From positions 1 to 47,237 of the forward strand of contig JAQULT010000009.1 in the NCBI GenBank assembly GCA_028718545.1: DNA of 47,237 bases. The letters run 5' to 3'. Both the position numbers and the translations under genes were made by a program. Positions 9,128 to 18,666 of this stretch are shown here, piece after piece; the first letter of the stretch is position 1; the number at the start of each line of letters is the position of its first letter. This DNA comes from Fidelibacterota bacterium. GTDB taxonomy: Bacteria > Fidelibacterota > Fidelibacteria > Fidelibacterales > Fidelibacteraceae. The notes under the pieces are model-generated. The model saw nothing but the letters and a program-made list of their open reading frames with translations, had not been told where the DNA came from and searched no databases.

Positions 9128-10315
9128 ATGACAAAGAAGATCAAGAACAATGTATACTGGGTGGGAAAGATCGACTGGGATCTGCGCAAGTTCCACGGGG
9201 ACGATTATTCCACGCACAAGGGATCGACCTATAATGCATATTTGATCAAAGAAAAAAAGACCGTGCTGATCGATACGGTCTGGGAGCCTTTTGCGGAGGA
9301 ATTTGTCGAAAATCTGCAGAAAGCGGTCGATCTGAACAGCATCGACGCCATTGTCATCAATCACGGCGAAGTGGATCACAGCGGCGCCCTGCCGGAACTG
9401 ATGAAGCATATTCCGGATACGCCGATCTACTGCACGGCGCACGCGGTAAAATCCCTGAAAGGCCAGTATCATCAGAACTGGGATTTCCGGGTTGTGGACA
9501 CCGGGGATACGCTGGATATCGGCAACGGAAAATCGCTGACCTTTGTCAAAATGGCCATGCTGCACTGGCCGGACAGCATGGCGGCATTTCTCAGCGGCGA
9601 CAATATTTTATTCAGCAACGATGCTTTCGGACAGCATTATGCTACAGACAAATTATACAATGACCTTGTAGACCCGTGTGAACTTTTTACCGAAGCGGTC
9701 AAGTACTACGCCAACATTCTGACGCCCTTCAGCAAGATCCTGCAGCGCAAGCTGGAGGAGGTACTGGCGCTGAAGCTGCCCATCGAAATGATCGCAACCA
9801 GTCACGGCGTGATCTGGCGCGACAATCCGCTGCAGATCGTGGAAAAGTACGCGGAATGGGCAAACGATTATCAGGAAAATCAAATCACGGTAATTTACGA
9901 TACCATGTGGAACGGCACCAAAACCCTGGCCGAAAAAATTGCCGAAGGTATCTGCCTGGCGGACCCCGGCGTGACCGTCAAGGTTTTCCATCTTGCGCAT
10001 ACGGACCCCAACGATGTGATCACCGAAGTGTTCAAATCCAGAACCGTAGTCGTTGGATCGCCCACCATCGCCAACAGTGTCCTGCACTCCGTGGCGGGAT
10101 TCCTTCACATGATGAAGGGCTTGAAATTCAAAAACAAGAAAGCCGCCACCTTTGGCTGTTACGGCTGGAGCGGAGAATCGCCCAAAGTGCTGAAAGATCT
10201 GATGGAGGACGCGGGATTCCGCTGCATGGATGCGGGTTTGAAGAATTTATGGAATCCGGACGAGAAAGCGAAAGAAGCCGCGCTTGACTACGGCAAAGCG
10301 ATCGCCGGATTTTAA
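9128..10315 (+). CDS. fprA: FprA-type flavodiiron protein
   Basis: A 395-residue A-type flavoprotein: an N-terminal metallo-beta-lactamase-like domain with a diiron site and a C-terminal flavodoxin domain (from about residue 255). Iron ligands are visible in NHGEVDHSG, in the SNDAFGQH bridging-Asp region, and in ATSHGVIW. The FMN loop reads YDTMWNGTK and GSPTIANSVL. These enzymes reduce O2 to water or NO to N2O in anaerobes. The ATG at 9128 follows TGAGG; the frame is open upstream to 8999 but that is over the previous gene. It lies 40 bases after the Fe-S reductase, so cotranscription is likely. Confidence 0.94.
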   Translation: MTKKIKNNVYWVGKIDWDLRKFHGDDYSTHKGSTYNAYLIKEKKTVLIDTVWEPFAEEFVENLQKAVDLNSIDAIVINHGEVDHSGALPELMKHIPDTPIYCTAHAVKSLKGQYHQNWDFRVVDTGDTLDIGNGKSLTFVKMAMLHWPDSMAAFLSGDNILFSNDAFGQHYATDKLYNDLVDPCELFTEAVKYYANILTPFSKILQRKLEEVLALKLPIEMIATSHGVIWRDNPLQIVEKYAEWANDYQENQITVIYDTMWNGTKTLAEKIAEGICLADPGVTVKVFHLAHTDPNDVITEVFKSRTVVVGSPTIANSVLHSVAGFLHMMKGLKFKNKKAATFGCYGWSGESPKVLKDLMEDAGFRCMDAGLKNLWNPDEKAKEAALDYGKAIAGF

Positions 10316-10320
10316 TCATA

Positions 10321-11307
10321 TTAACCGTTCTTTTGCGGGGGGACCGTTTCATCGTCGCCGATGTTCAGGCTGCCCTTTGCATTGCGGACACGGCTGCGTT
10401 CGCCGATCAGTGTGTCCTGCAGATCACAGTTTTCCAGTTTTGCATGACTGAAGATCATGCTGTTGCGGATCTTTGAACCGCGAATGCGGACATTTTCCCC
10501 GATCGCGACATTGGGGCCGATCTCGGAATTCTCGATGCAGCTGCCATGACCGATGTAAACCGGCTCATGCAGTTGCAGATTATTGTATTGCCCGTGATTT
10601 GCCGCGTGTTTTGTCAGCAGATAAGCGCTGGTGGATAACAGAGTTTCCGCGGTCCCGCAGTCGTACCAGGCCCGGATGGGCTCGGCTTTGAATTTTTCTC
10701 CTTGATCCATCATGACACGCAGAGCGTCGGTAAGCTGGTATTCGCCGCGGGTCCGGATATCCTTTCGAATCAGCGTGTCAATGGCGTTCCGCAGCTTGCG
10801 CTGGCTTTGCAGGCAATAGACGCCGGCGATAGCCAGATTCCCGGGCGGATTCTCCGGTTTTTCTACCATTGCCCGTATCCTGCCCGATTTATCGGTTTCC
10901 ACGATCCCGAAACGCTGCGGGTCCTCGACCGCTGCAACCGCAATGCGGTTTTCCCGGGGATCCTGAAAACTCCGCAGATCCATATCGATAATCGTATCGC
11001 CAAGAATGATCAGTACCGGCTCGTCCCGGTCTTCGAGTCCGTAACGGATCGCATGGGCAAGCCCCTTCATTTCTTTCTGCGTAATAAAGCTGAATTTTCC
11101 GGGGAATTCCGTATTGAAATAATCGGTCACGGTTTTTTGTTTGTATCCCACGATCACGGTGATGTGGTCGATGCCCGCAGAAAAGAGGGATTCGGAAATA
11201 TGCTCAAGGATGGGCTTTCCCGCCACGGGAACCATCACCTTGGGACGATTGAAGGTGTGGGGCTGCAGACGCGTTCCCGCGCCGGCGGCCGGAATAATGG
11301 CTTTCAT
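10321..11307 (-). CDS. Sugar-1-phosphate nucleotidyltransferase with left-handed beta-helix
   Basis: A 328-residue enzyme. The N-terminal nucleotidyltransferase fold has PAAGAGTRLQPHTFNRPKVM (nucleotide-binding loop and Lys) and the metal-binding ILGDTIIDMDL. From about residue 245 a hexapeptide-repeat left-handed helix follows (PVYIGHGSCIENSEIGPNVAIGENVRI). This resembles long RmlA-like glucose-1-phosphate thymidylyl- or uridylyltransferases that make activated sugars for surface glycans. Its ATG overlaps the stop of the metal permease gene (ATGA), an odd functional pairing. The sugar and base specificity cannot be read. Confidence 0.88.
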   Translation of the reverse strand: MKAIIPAAGAGTRLQPHTFNRPKVMVPVAGKPILEHISESLFSAGIDHITVIVGYKQKTVTDYFNTEFPGKFSFITQKEMKGLAHAIRYGLEDRDEPVLIILGDTIIDMDLRSFQDPRENRIAVAAVEDPQRFGIVETDKSGRIRAMVEKPENPPGNLAIAGVYCLQSQRKLRNAIDTLIRKDIRTRGEYQLTDALRVMMDQGEKFKAEPIRAWYDCGTAETLLSTSAYLLTKHAANHGQYNNLQLHEPVYIGHGSCIENSEIGPNVAIGENVRIRGSKIRNSMIFSHAKLENCDLQDTLIGERSRVRNAKGSLNIGDDETVPPQKNG

Positions 11308-12566
11308 TCAATGCCTTTAACAGTGTAACCCAGTTGTTTAATTGTCGCTTCGATTTGCGCCGTATCGATCCGTCCGCGGATCCGGGCGCTTTTCGATTCC
11401 AAATTTACAACAACTTCGATCACCCCGTCAAGGGAAGAAAGACCTTTTTTCACATTCATGACACAGTGCTGACAGCTCATTCCTTCAATATGCACGATAT
11501 ATTCATCTTTTTGCCTCTGATCCGTCACGTCGCAACCCGCTTCCGGAATTCCCCGGTATTTGTTAAGGATCTTCCGCAGCAGCGTAAAGAGCATCAGAGC
11601 GCTGAGGATCAGCGCAGAGCCAAACATCAGCCAGTGCGGAAGCATGTGCCCGTGAGCGCCGTGTATCGAAATGCCGGTGAACCAGGATGCCGGCATCCAT
11701 TCATTCAGTACGGTACCGGCGATAAAAGATCCCAGGATTATCGTGCCAAGATAAACGATGAGCGACTTTTTCCCCAGAGTATTCCCGATTACCGAAATAG
11801 TTGCCGCATTGGTGGCGGGGCCGGCCATCAGAAAGACCAGCGCGGCACCGGGAGACAAGCCCTTCATAAGCAGGGCCGCTGCAATGGGTACAGAACCCGT
11901 CGCGCAGACATAGAGCGGAACGGAAACGGCCAGCATCACCAGCATGGAAAGATAAGGATTGGACAAGTACTGCAGGAAAAAATCTTCAGGCAGCAGCAGG
12001 GAGATCAGGCCGGCGATCAGAATGCCGATAAGCAGCCATTTTGCAATATCCGACAGGAAGTCGACAAAAGCATATTTCAGCATGGCCGGGATCTTTTTCC
12101 AGCCGCGCGGCAGTTCCTCTGCATCCGTCCCGTTTATATATTCCTGCGGTTTTTCACCTTCAACCTTATTGGTGAGCATCCCGCCGGCGATGCCCGTAAT
12201 AAAGGCTGCGATCGGGCGAATGATCGCGAAGGGCAGTCCCAGCAGGGAGTAGGTAACCATAATGGAATCCACACCCGTTTGCGGTGTTGAAATCAAGAAG
12301 GACTGCGCCGCACCTTTGGATGCACCGTTCCTGTAAAGACCAACCCCGGTGGGGATCACACCGCAGGAACAGAGCGGCATCGGGACTCCCAGCAGGGAAG
12401 CGTAGAATACCGAACGGAGATCACTGCCCCCGAGGTATCGTTTTATACGTTCCGGATGGATGCTGTATTTCAAAATGCCGGCGATCAGAAAGCCCAGCAA
12501 GAGGTAGGGAGACATTTCAAGCATTAGATGATAGATCGCATTGATATAATCACGGATAAACTGCAT
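11304..12566 (-). CDS. SO_0444-type Cu/Zn efflux permease with C-terminal HMA domain
   Basis: A 420-residue permease of the ArsP/SO_0444 type: eight or more membrane helices with the signature PLCSCGVIPTG and AGPATNAATISVIG, and the second metal-like motif YVCATGSVPIA. A C-terminal heavy-metal-associated domain (residues about 350-420) holds GMSCQHCVMNVKKGL, a CxxC metal-binding loop. It probably exports copper or zinc across the inner membrane. The ATG at 12566 has AAAAGGGG five bases upstream, better than the TTG at 12581. Its stop overlaps the nucleotidyltransferase start. Confidence 0.9.
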   Translation of the reverse strand: MQFIRDYINAIYHLMLEMSPYLLLGFLIAGILKYSIHPERIKRYLGGSDLRSVFYASLLGVPMPLCSCGVIPTGVGLYRNGASKGAAQSFLISTPQTGVDSIMVTYSLLGLPFAIIRPIAAFITGIAGGMLTNKVEGEKPQEYINGTDAEELPRGWKKIPAMLKYAFVDFLSDIAKWLLIGILIAGLISLLLPEDFFLQYLSNPYLSMLVMLAVSVPLYVCATGSVPIAAALLMKGLSPGAALVFLMAGPATNAATISVIGNTLGKKSLIVYLGTIILGSFIAGTVLNEWMPASWFTGISIHGAHGHMLPHWLMFGSALILSALMLFTLLRKILNKYRGIPEAGCDVTDQRQKDEYIVHIEGMSCQHCVMNVKKGLSSLDGVIEVVVNLESKSARIRGRIDTAQIEATIKQLGYTVKGIE

Positions 12567-12623
12567 AATACCCCTTTTCAAAGTAAGCGATTTAAACGAT
12601 AGAGAACGGGGATGTTCCGCGTT

Positions 12624-14033
12624 TTACGGATTTTCATCTCCCGCATTCTGCTCCACAATGCGGATCTTTTGCCATTTTCCGCTTTGGAAACGCAGAAAAA
12701 AGACCACGGAGAGGGACATAAAGACAAGCACTACCGCCAGCCAGGCAATCTCGGGGGAAAGGCGCAGGACTTTCAGGATCAGAAAAATACCGCCGGCCAT
12801 CAGGTAGTGCATGGTCACGGATACCCGCATTGCCCAGCGTGTATCGCCGGCTCCGCGCAGCACGCCGATAAAGGTAATGATCGCGGCTTCGCCGATCACG
12901 TATAAAGCCGCGACCCGAAGCATGAAGATCGCAGTCGGCACCGCCGCCTCAAACACGGCGCTGTCACGGTCCGGCCGGAAAACATCAACCAGCAGTTTCG
13001 GGAAAAAGATAAACAGTATCAGAATTATCAGAGAGTAGATCGCACCGGCTTTCAGGCCGGAAAAAGCCGCTTTTTTCGCCGTCGGAATATCCCTGGCGCC
13101 CATATAGCGACCGACCAGACTGGTTACGGCCACTTCAATGCCCACAAGCGGCACGTAGGAAACCATATCCCAGTTGAACATAATGGTCGTTGCGGTCGCC
13201 GTTACACTGCCCATCGAATGGAAGATCAGGATCATCAGATTGAAAGCAAAAAAGGTCAGCATGAATTCCAGTCCGGCCGGATAACCGAAGTACAACAATT
13301 TCTTCATGATCTGCGGATAGATCCGAAAGGATTTTCCCACATGAAAATCCCGGCGGTTCCTGATTCCGAAATAACCCGCAAAGAGAATAATGATACTTAT
13401 AAAACCGCCCAGCAGCGTCCCGTAGGCCGCTCCGCGGATGCCCATCGCGGGAAATCCCAGTTTGCCGAAGATCAAAACATAATTCATGACAATATTCACG
13501 ACCATGGCGGCCAGGCCGGCGGCCATAACGATGCGTGTGCGCCCGATGCCGGAAAAATAGGAACTCAAAGCGACCCGTAATAGTCCCATAATGGTCCCGA
13601 AAACGACAATATTAAAATACTGGGTCTGCGGACCGATCTGTTCCGCCGGTACATGCATAAAATGAAAGAAGGAGATCGCCAGGGGTTTCAGCAGCAAGAT
13701 GAGTCCGTAGGCAATGAAAACAAAGATAAAGGCCTGTGTCGTCACCAGCGGACAAGCGTTCTTTCTTCCGGCGCCCAGGTACTGCGCCACCAATGCCGTG
13801 GAATAGCCGATGAGTCCCATGAAAAAGCTGATCATGATCATATTCATCATGCCGCCGCCCATGGCTGCGTTCATGACCTCCGGACCCAGGCGCGACAGGA
13901 ACAGGCGGTCCGTAAACGTCATAAAGGTATCGCAGGCGTGGGAAACCACCATGGGGAGCGCAATCGCAAGCATTTCGCGGATACCGCCGGGAATGGGAAG
14001 AGCAGGATTTTTCGTCACAGTATTTTCCATCAT
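12624..14033 (-). CDS. MATE family multidrug/Na+ exporter
   Basis: A 469-residue integral membrane protein with about twelve predicted helices in two homologous halves. The MATE features are IALPMVVSHACDTFMTFTDRLFLSRLG in helix 1, VALSSYFSGIGRTRIVMAAG, the second-half TTIMFNWDMVSYVPLVGIEVAVTSLVGRYMG and IGVLRGAGDTRWAM. These proteins export cationic drugs or metabolites in exchange for Na+ or H+. Two consecutive ATGs begin the gene. It stands between the outer-membrane operon and the metal permease, 57 bases from the latter. Confidence 0.92.
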   Translation of the reverse strand: MMENTVTKNPALPIPGGIREMLAIALPMVVSHACDTFMTFTDRLFLSRLGPEVMNAAMGGGMMNMIMISFFMGLIGYSTALVAQYLGAGRKNACPLVTTQAFIFVFIAYGLILLLKPLAISFFHFMHVPAEQIGPQTQYFNIVVFGTIMGLLRVALSSYFSGIGRTRIVMAAGLAAMVVNIVMNYVLIFGKLGFPAMGIRGAAYGTLLGGFISIIILFAGYFGIRNRRDFHVGKSFRIYPQIMKKLLYFGYPAGLEFMLTFFAFNLMILIFHSMGSVTATATTIMFNWDMVSYVPLVGIEVAVTSLVGRYMGARDIPTAKKAAFSGLKAGAIYSLIILILFIFFPKLLVDVFRPDRDSAVFEAAVPTAIFMLRVAALYVIGEAAIITFIGVLRGAGDTRWAMRVSVTMHYLMAGGIFLILKVLRLSPEIAWLAVVLVFMSLSVVFFLRFQSGKWQKIRIVEQNAGDENP

Positions 14034-14122
14034 TCACTCGCAAACAAGATGAATTATAAGACGGAACGGCGTGGAAATAAAATAAAAAATGGGATATTTT
14101 TTTGAGAATATGCGCAGGTTTG

Positions 14123-15472
14123 TCAGATACCCATGTCCCAGATAAAATGAACCTTTGACTGGCGCAGACTTTCGGCAAGATCGTAACCCAACGCCAAAGT
14201 TATTCGGTTGCGTCCCGCAGGCAGCGCAAAAGCGATTCCGATATGATGCCGCAGCGGTATCGCGTGTTGCATCCAGACACCGTCGTAAAAGACGAACATC
14301 CGGGTTTCTCCCATCCTATATCCGGCTTCCGCCTGCCAGCCCAGAAAGCGTCCGCTGCGGTATTGCTCAAAATAGGCGCCGCGCAGAAAGACGGCACCGC
14401 CGAGCTTGTATTGATCGTACAGAGCAATGGGGCGCGTTGAGGCGGCAAGCCCGCCGAGGACATTAAGATGAAAACCCAGTTTCGAAGGCAGCCAGGATAT
14501 GCGGAGCTCGGCTTCGCTGCGGGAAAGCAGATGGTCCGGATAGGGCCGGATGCCGGAATTCAGCGCGAGCTGCACGCGGAAAGGACGGGGGGCCGAAGCA
14601 TAGAACAGGGACAGGTCCGTTCCCGAGCGGCGCTGGCTGACGAAGCCGGAATCCGAACCCGTCTCGGTCGTGGCAATGAATTCATAGCGGTAATCAATGC
14701 TCAAATGAGCACGCGAACCCAGATGAAAGGTCAGTCCGATATTCCAGTCCCGCTTCACGTACAGGCTGTCCTGATAGCGTTGGGAAAAAGCCGCATCCAC
14801 CGAAAAGGGCTTATTCAGGATGTAAGGTTCGGTATAGGCTACATCAATGGCATTGACATGCAGGGTAGGCCGGGACCAGTAGAAGCGGGCGACCCGTCCC
14901 AGACCGCCAAGATTGATCAGTTCGCAGGAAAGGTCGCCGATGATCCCCCGGTCTTCGTCCTCCTGCTTGTAGGCCAGGACCGCATCAAAGCGGATGTCCT
15001 GTTTGGCCTTCGTATACAGGCGCAGACCCTTGTCGTAAATATCCGCACGCTCTTCCACCTCGAGCAGCGGATTGGCCCGGAGTTCCGCAAGGGTTTCCCG
15101 GGTTTTGCCATAGTGGAAATTCCCGGCTTCGGATTGCTGCAGGGAGCGCGTCAGCAGCGAAATTTCCCGTGGGCGGTAATCGCCAAAGACCACGGTATCA
15201 ATACGGACCTGTTCCCCTTTGGATATCCGGTAGTGAAAATACTCCTCGTCTCCCCGGCGTTCGTAGGCATTCAGGACCAGATTGGCAAAGGGATAGCCTT
15301 CATTGCCAAGCCGCAACAGCTGTTCGTCCAGGATCTCCTTTACGGCATTTTCATGCGCCGCCGGCAGGGTATCCTGTTCAATCACGCAAAAATAACGCTC
15401 CGCTGCAAGGGGCAGGCCGCACAATACGGTCAACAGAAAAAGCAGAATAAAGAAGGAATGTTGCCTTTTCAT
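14123..15472 (-). CDS. BamA/TamA-like outer-membrane protein with POTRA domain
   Basis: A 449-residue protein with a Sec signal peptide (residues 1-24). It has a POTRA region (about 30-160: GEQVRIDTVVFGDYRPREI ... TLAELRANPLLEVEERADIY) and a C-terminal 16-strand-type barrel rich in alternating aromatic strands, ending in an aromatic-rich segment. The LGGAVFLRGAYFEQYRSGRFLG segment resembles the VRGY/F lid-loop region of the Omp85 family. It is much shorter than BamA and probably not the essential assembly factor. It overlaps the preceding 1064-residue gene by one base (TGATG), so the products are made together and the partner may be its client. Confidence 0.85.
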   Translation of the reverse strand: MKRQHSFFILLFLLTVLCGLPLAAERYFCVIEQDTLPAAHENAVKEILDEQLLRLGNEGYPFANLVLNAYERRGDEEYFHYRISKGEQVRIDTVVFGDYRPREISLLTRSLQQSEAGNFHYGKTRETLAELRANPLLEVEERADIYDKGLRLYTKAKQDIRFDAVLAYKQEDEDRGIIGDLSCELINLGGLGRVARFYWSRPTLHVNAIDVAYTEPYILNKPFSVDAAFSQRYQDSLYVKRDWNIGLTFHLGSRAHLSIDYRYEFIATTETGSDSGFVSQRRSGTDLSLFYASAPRPFRVQLALNSGIRPYPDHLLSRSEAELRISWLPSKLGFHLNVLGGLAASTRPIALYDQYKLGGAVFLRGAYFEQYRSGRFLGWQAEAGYRMGETRMFVFYDGVWMQHAIPLRHHIGIAFALPAGRNRITLALGYDLAESLRQSKVHFIWDMGI

Positions 15473-18400
15473 CAGAAATACGCCTTTACTTCGAGGTTTG
15501 CCGTAAAAATACCTTTTTGTTCCGCCCGTTTCCGGTACTGCAAAAAGGTCCCGGCGGATATATACTCCAGTATGCGTTTTTCAAAACGCAGGGCGCCCGA
15601 CCAGCTGGTTCCCCGCGGCAGTCCGTCCGCGGTTTCATAGGGAAGGCTGCCCGTGTAGTCGCTGATCACCCGGTCGACGCTGCCGCTCAGGAAAAAGCGC
15701 TCTCCGGCTACGCGGTACCAGATCAGATCGCTTTTCAGCGAGATCCGGTGGATCACAAAATCTTCCGTGAAGCGGGTGAGTACATATTCGTATTTGCCTT
15801 CCAGCGAGGCCCGCAGTTTTCCGGAAAACAGGTATTCGAAATCGGTGCCCAGTCCGTGGCCGGTGGTGCGGACCCGGTAGCTGTTCAGCGGCATACGGTG
15901 CTGATCACGGGTATTGTAGGCATAGAAAAGTTCCAGGATCATTTTATCGGGTTTGTAGCGGTACTGCAGGCGGCGCTCGTTCCGGGTATAGACGTTTTCG
16001 TTGTATGCCGTCTGGAAATTCTGGCCGAACTGATCTTCCAGCAACAAGGCCAGGCGGTGACGGCCGTTCACATTATTGAGCGCGGCCTCGTGTTTCAAAC
16101 GCAGATTTGCGAAAAGCAGGGAAGTGTCGGGCGCTTCGCTGTTGACCTGCGCGTAGAGTACCGGCCTCGGGCTTCGGAAATCGCTGTTGCCGGTATGATT
16201 GAACTCAAAGCGCAGCTTTTTCTTTCCGCCCCGCCACTGCAGGGAGCTTCCGAGCTTGCTGACATATTGGTCCTGGCGCTCGTTGCTCAATTCGCTGCGC
16301 ATGATAAAATTCCCCATTTCATCGGGGACATAATGCCCGAAATCGTCCAGACGGAAGTAACCCAAGCCGTCCCCGACATAAATGAAGACCGCTTCGCGTT
16401 TGGTTTCTGAGGTGCGGTTGATATCCGCCCGGATATTGCCGTTCAGCCGGATCCGGGGAAAATTGTAAGCCAGCAGGCCGCTGCTGAGAATATAATGTCC
16501 GTCCCCGCTTTCGCGGCGGTCGAAACGGTAGGTGGCCTTGCTGTTCAAACTGATGCGTTTTTCCCAGAAGGCGGTATCGAAACGCAGGGATACATCATGC
16601 TTTTGGGAATAGCTTTCAAAAAGGGAATCAGCGCTTTCCCAGTTGAAATCGCGACGGTAGGAATACAGCAGTTCCCATTGTTTAAGGGTGAATCCGGCGC
16701 CGGCCGTTTCGCTGCGGTAAGCATTGATATGCGCAAAGACGGGCTCCAGATGGTCGCGCAGAAAATTGGCACGGAAGGCAAAGTTTTTACCGGCCGGGAT
16801 ATTGAGTGCGGCGCGCAGGGTATAATAGGGCAGAAAACCCGCATCCAGCAGCTGTGACCATTGGTAATTCATGCTAAGTCCGGCGGCGCGGATATCCCCT
16901 TTTGTAAAGAAGCGCAGACGGCGTTCGCCGGCGGATGAAGCGGCATATTCCAGGGAATTCTGCGAATTCAGCCAGGGAAAGCGGGTGGCCGCAGAAATAT
17001 TTGCGATTTGGGTAACCGTATCCCCGGCACCGAAAGCCAGGGCGCGTTCAAAGTCCGGTTCGTTCAGGTTCGAAAAGGCGCTGAAATCGCGATCCCTGAA
17101 CCATCCGCTGCTTTGCAGGGAGAACGATTTACCCAGCGGAAGATCCGCATTCCATTTTACTGCGCCGGCAGCGCGCGGAAGTCCCGGATGATAGTTATTG
17201 GCGCGAAAAGAGGAATAGGCGGCTTCGGCCAGCAAACGGCTTTTGCCGTTCTGCCCCAGTTCCAGGTTCATTGCGGCAATTTGCCGGGTAAGGGGCAGGC
17301 TGATGCGGCGCCGCGGGAAATACTGCGAAAGCGGATCTTCCGGTGCATAAATATAATACATAAGCCCCGCGTTGTCGTAAGTGCGGATATAACCGCCGTT
17401 GCGGTTTTCACGGTAAAAGTAGACGGAATGCGTTCCCGCTCCCGCTCCGGCGTAGACCCAGATATCGCCCGATCGCAAATATTCGCCGGCCGTATCCGCA
17501 AATGCGGTTGAGATCGTAAAATATCCGTCCGGGGATTCCATGCCGGAAAGCGAATCGGCGGGAATGTTGACCAGATGGACGTCTGCGGGATTCCGTTCAT
17601 CATCTTTTTCGCGGATATAGGATGCCTGCAGGCGGATATTCGGACCAAAGCGCCAGGCAGACATGAGTCCCATAGAGGAACGCGGATAAAATTCGTTCAC
17701 ATAATTGTATTCTGCTACGATCCGGGAAGCGGCCGAGATCATGATATCCGAAGAAAAGAAAAGTTCGGCGTCGTTGTAGTACAGGGTGTACATGGACTTT
17801 TCCAGCGCCACGCCGTCCACATAGATACGTTCGGACTGCGGGACAATGGTAATCGCGCGTTCGCCATCCTCGGCGATCAGACGGTAAGGACCCTGGTCCG
17901 CATCGCGGGCCGGAATCTCCTGCCGGCGGAACTGGCCCCTTGCGCTCCCGGCAAAGGCCGCGCCCTCATAAGCGTCCCCGCGATATCGGAACTGTGCTCC
18001 GATCAGTTTCCGCTGAAAACGGCTCCAGTAATTCCAGTCGTTGTTGAAGTAAATGTCGCCGATCTCCGAGTCGAAACGCTCGGAGTAAATACGGATCAGG
18101 ATATTGTCAACATCCTGCACGGACTGGGTGGAGGCGTAATCCTGAAAGGGAGCGTCCTGGTCCGAGATCACACCGTTGATAAAGACTCCGGGTGAAAGTT
18201 CGCCGCTGATACGCAGATCCAGGCCGCCGCTTAAAAGGCTCTGCCCGGTCGATCCCAGTTCGATCTTCCGGGATACGGAGCCGCGCGTGCTTACTCCCGA
18301 GAGGTCTCTGCCGGGAAGTGCAGATGCAATTTTTGTTTCTTCCGGGAACCAGGTATCGATACGCCCGATACCCAGATCCATTTTCCGCGGCGCATTCACG

Positions 18401-18666
18401 GCGCTGTAGCGATAATAAATATCCACCGTATCCCGGGCGGAGGGTGGGATCAGCAGAATAAAACGGCCGTAGAGCGCATCGATCAAATATTCCCGCTGCT
18501 CCGCTCCTTTCAGGGAATCCACATAGACCATGCCGTATTGCAGGGGATACAGGGTCTTTCCGGGCTCCAGAAAGAGCCGCTCATGATTCTCATTCCCGGC
18601 GGCAAAACGGGTTCCTGCGATAAGGAGCCCCAGAAGCACTGCGATGCGGGTGATTGGGTGTTTCAT
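15472..18666 (-). CDS. Large outer-membrane beta-barrel-like protein
   Basis: A 1064-residue exported protein (signal peptide about 1-23) I cannot place in a named family. The N-terminal about 330 residues read as soluble beta-rich domains (LYPLQYGMVYVDSLKG; an ITIVPQSERIYVDGVALEKS segment). From about 330 there are many amphipathic strands with alternating aromatic residues and short charged turns (IRLQASYIREKDDERNP, KLRFEFNHTGNSDFRSPRP, LRASLEGKYEYVLTRF), ending in aromatic AYF as outer-membrane barrels do. It overlaps its upstream neighbour by ATGA and the downstream POTRA protein by TGATG, so all three are tightly coupled. Confidence 0.75.
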   Translation of the reverse strand: MKHPITRIAVLLGLLIAGTRFAAGNENHERLFLEPGKTLYPLQYGMVYVDSLKGAEQREYLIDALYGRFILLIPPSARDTVDIYYRYSAVNAPRKMDLGIGRIDTWFPEETKIASALPGRDLSGVSTRGSVSRKIELGSTGQSLLSGGLDLRISGELSPGVFINGVISDQDAPFQDYASTQSVQDVDNILIRIYSERFDSEIGDIYFNNDWNYWSRFQRKLIGAQFRYRGDAYEGAAFAGSARGQFRRQEIPARDADQGPYRLIAEDGERAITIVPQSERIYVDGVALEKSMYTLYYNDAELFFSSDIMISAASRIVAEYNYVNEFYPRSSMGLMSAWRFGPNIRLQASYIREKDDERNPADVHLVNIPADSLSGMESPDGYFTISTAFADTAGEYLRSGDIWVYAGAGAGTHSVYFYRENRNGGYIRTYDNAGLMYYIYAPEDPLSQYFPRRRISLPLTRQIAAMNLELGQNGKSRLLAEAAYSSFRANNYHPGLPRAAGAVKWNADLPLGKSFSLQSSGWFRDRDFSAFSNLNEPDFERALAFGAGDTVTQIANISAATRFPWLNSQNSLEYAASSAGERRLRFFTKGDIRAAGLSMNYQWSQLLDAGFLPYYTLRAALNIPAGKNFAFRANFLRDHLEPVFAHINAYRSETAGAGFTLKQWELLYSYRRDFNWESADSLFESYSQKHDVSLRFDTAFWEKRISLNSKATYRFDRRESGDGHYILSSGLLAYNFPRIRLNGNIRADINRTSETKREAVFIYVGDGLGYFRLDDFGHYVPDEMGNFIMRSELSNERQDQYVSKLGSSLQWRGGKKKLRFEFNHTGNSDFRSPRPVLYAQVNSEAPDTSLLFANLRLKHEAALNNVNGRHRLALLLEDQFGQNFQTAYNENVYTRNERRLQYRYKPDKMILELFYAYNTRDQHRMPLNSYRVRTTGHGLGTDFEYLFSGKLRASLEGKYEYVLTRFTEDFVIHRISLKSDLIWYRVAGERFFLSGSVDRVISDYTGSLPYETADGLPRGTSWSGALRFEKRILEYISAGTFLQYRKRAEQKGIFTANLEVKAYF

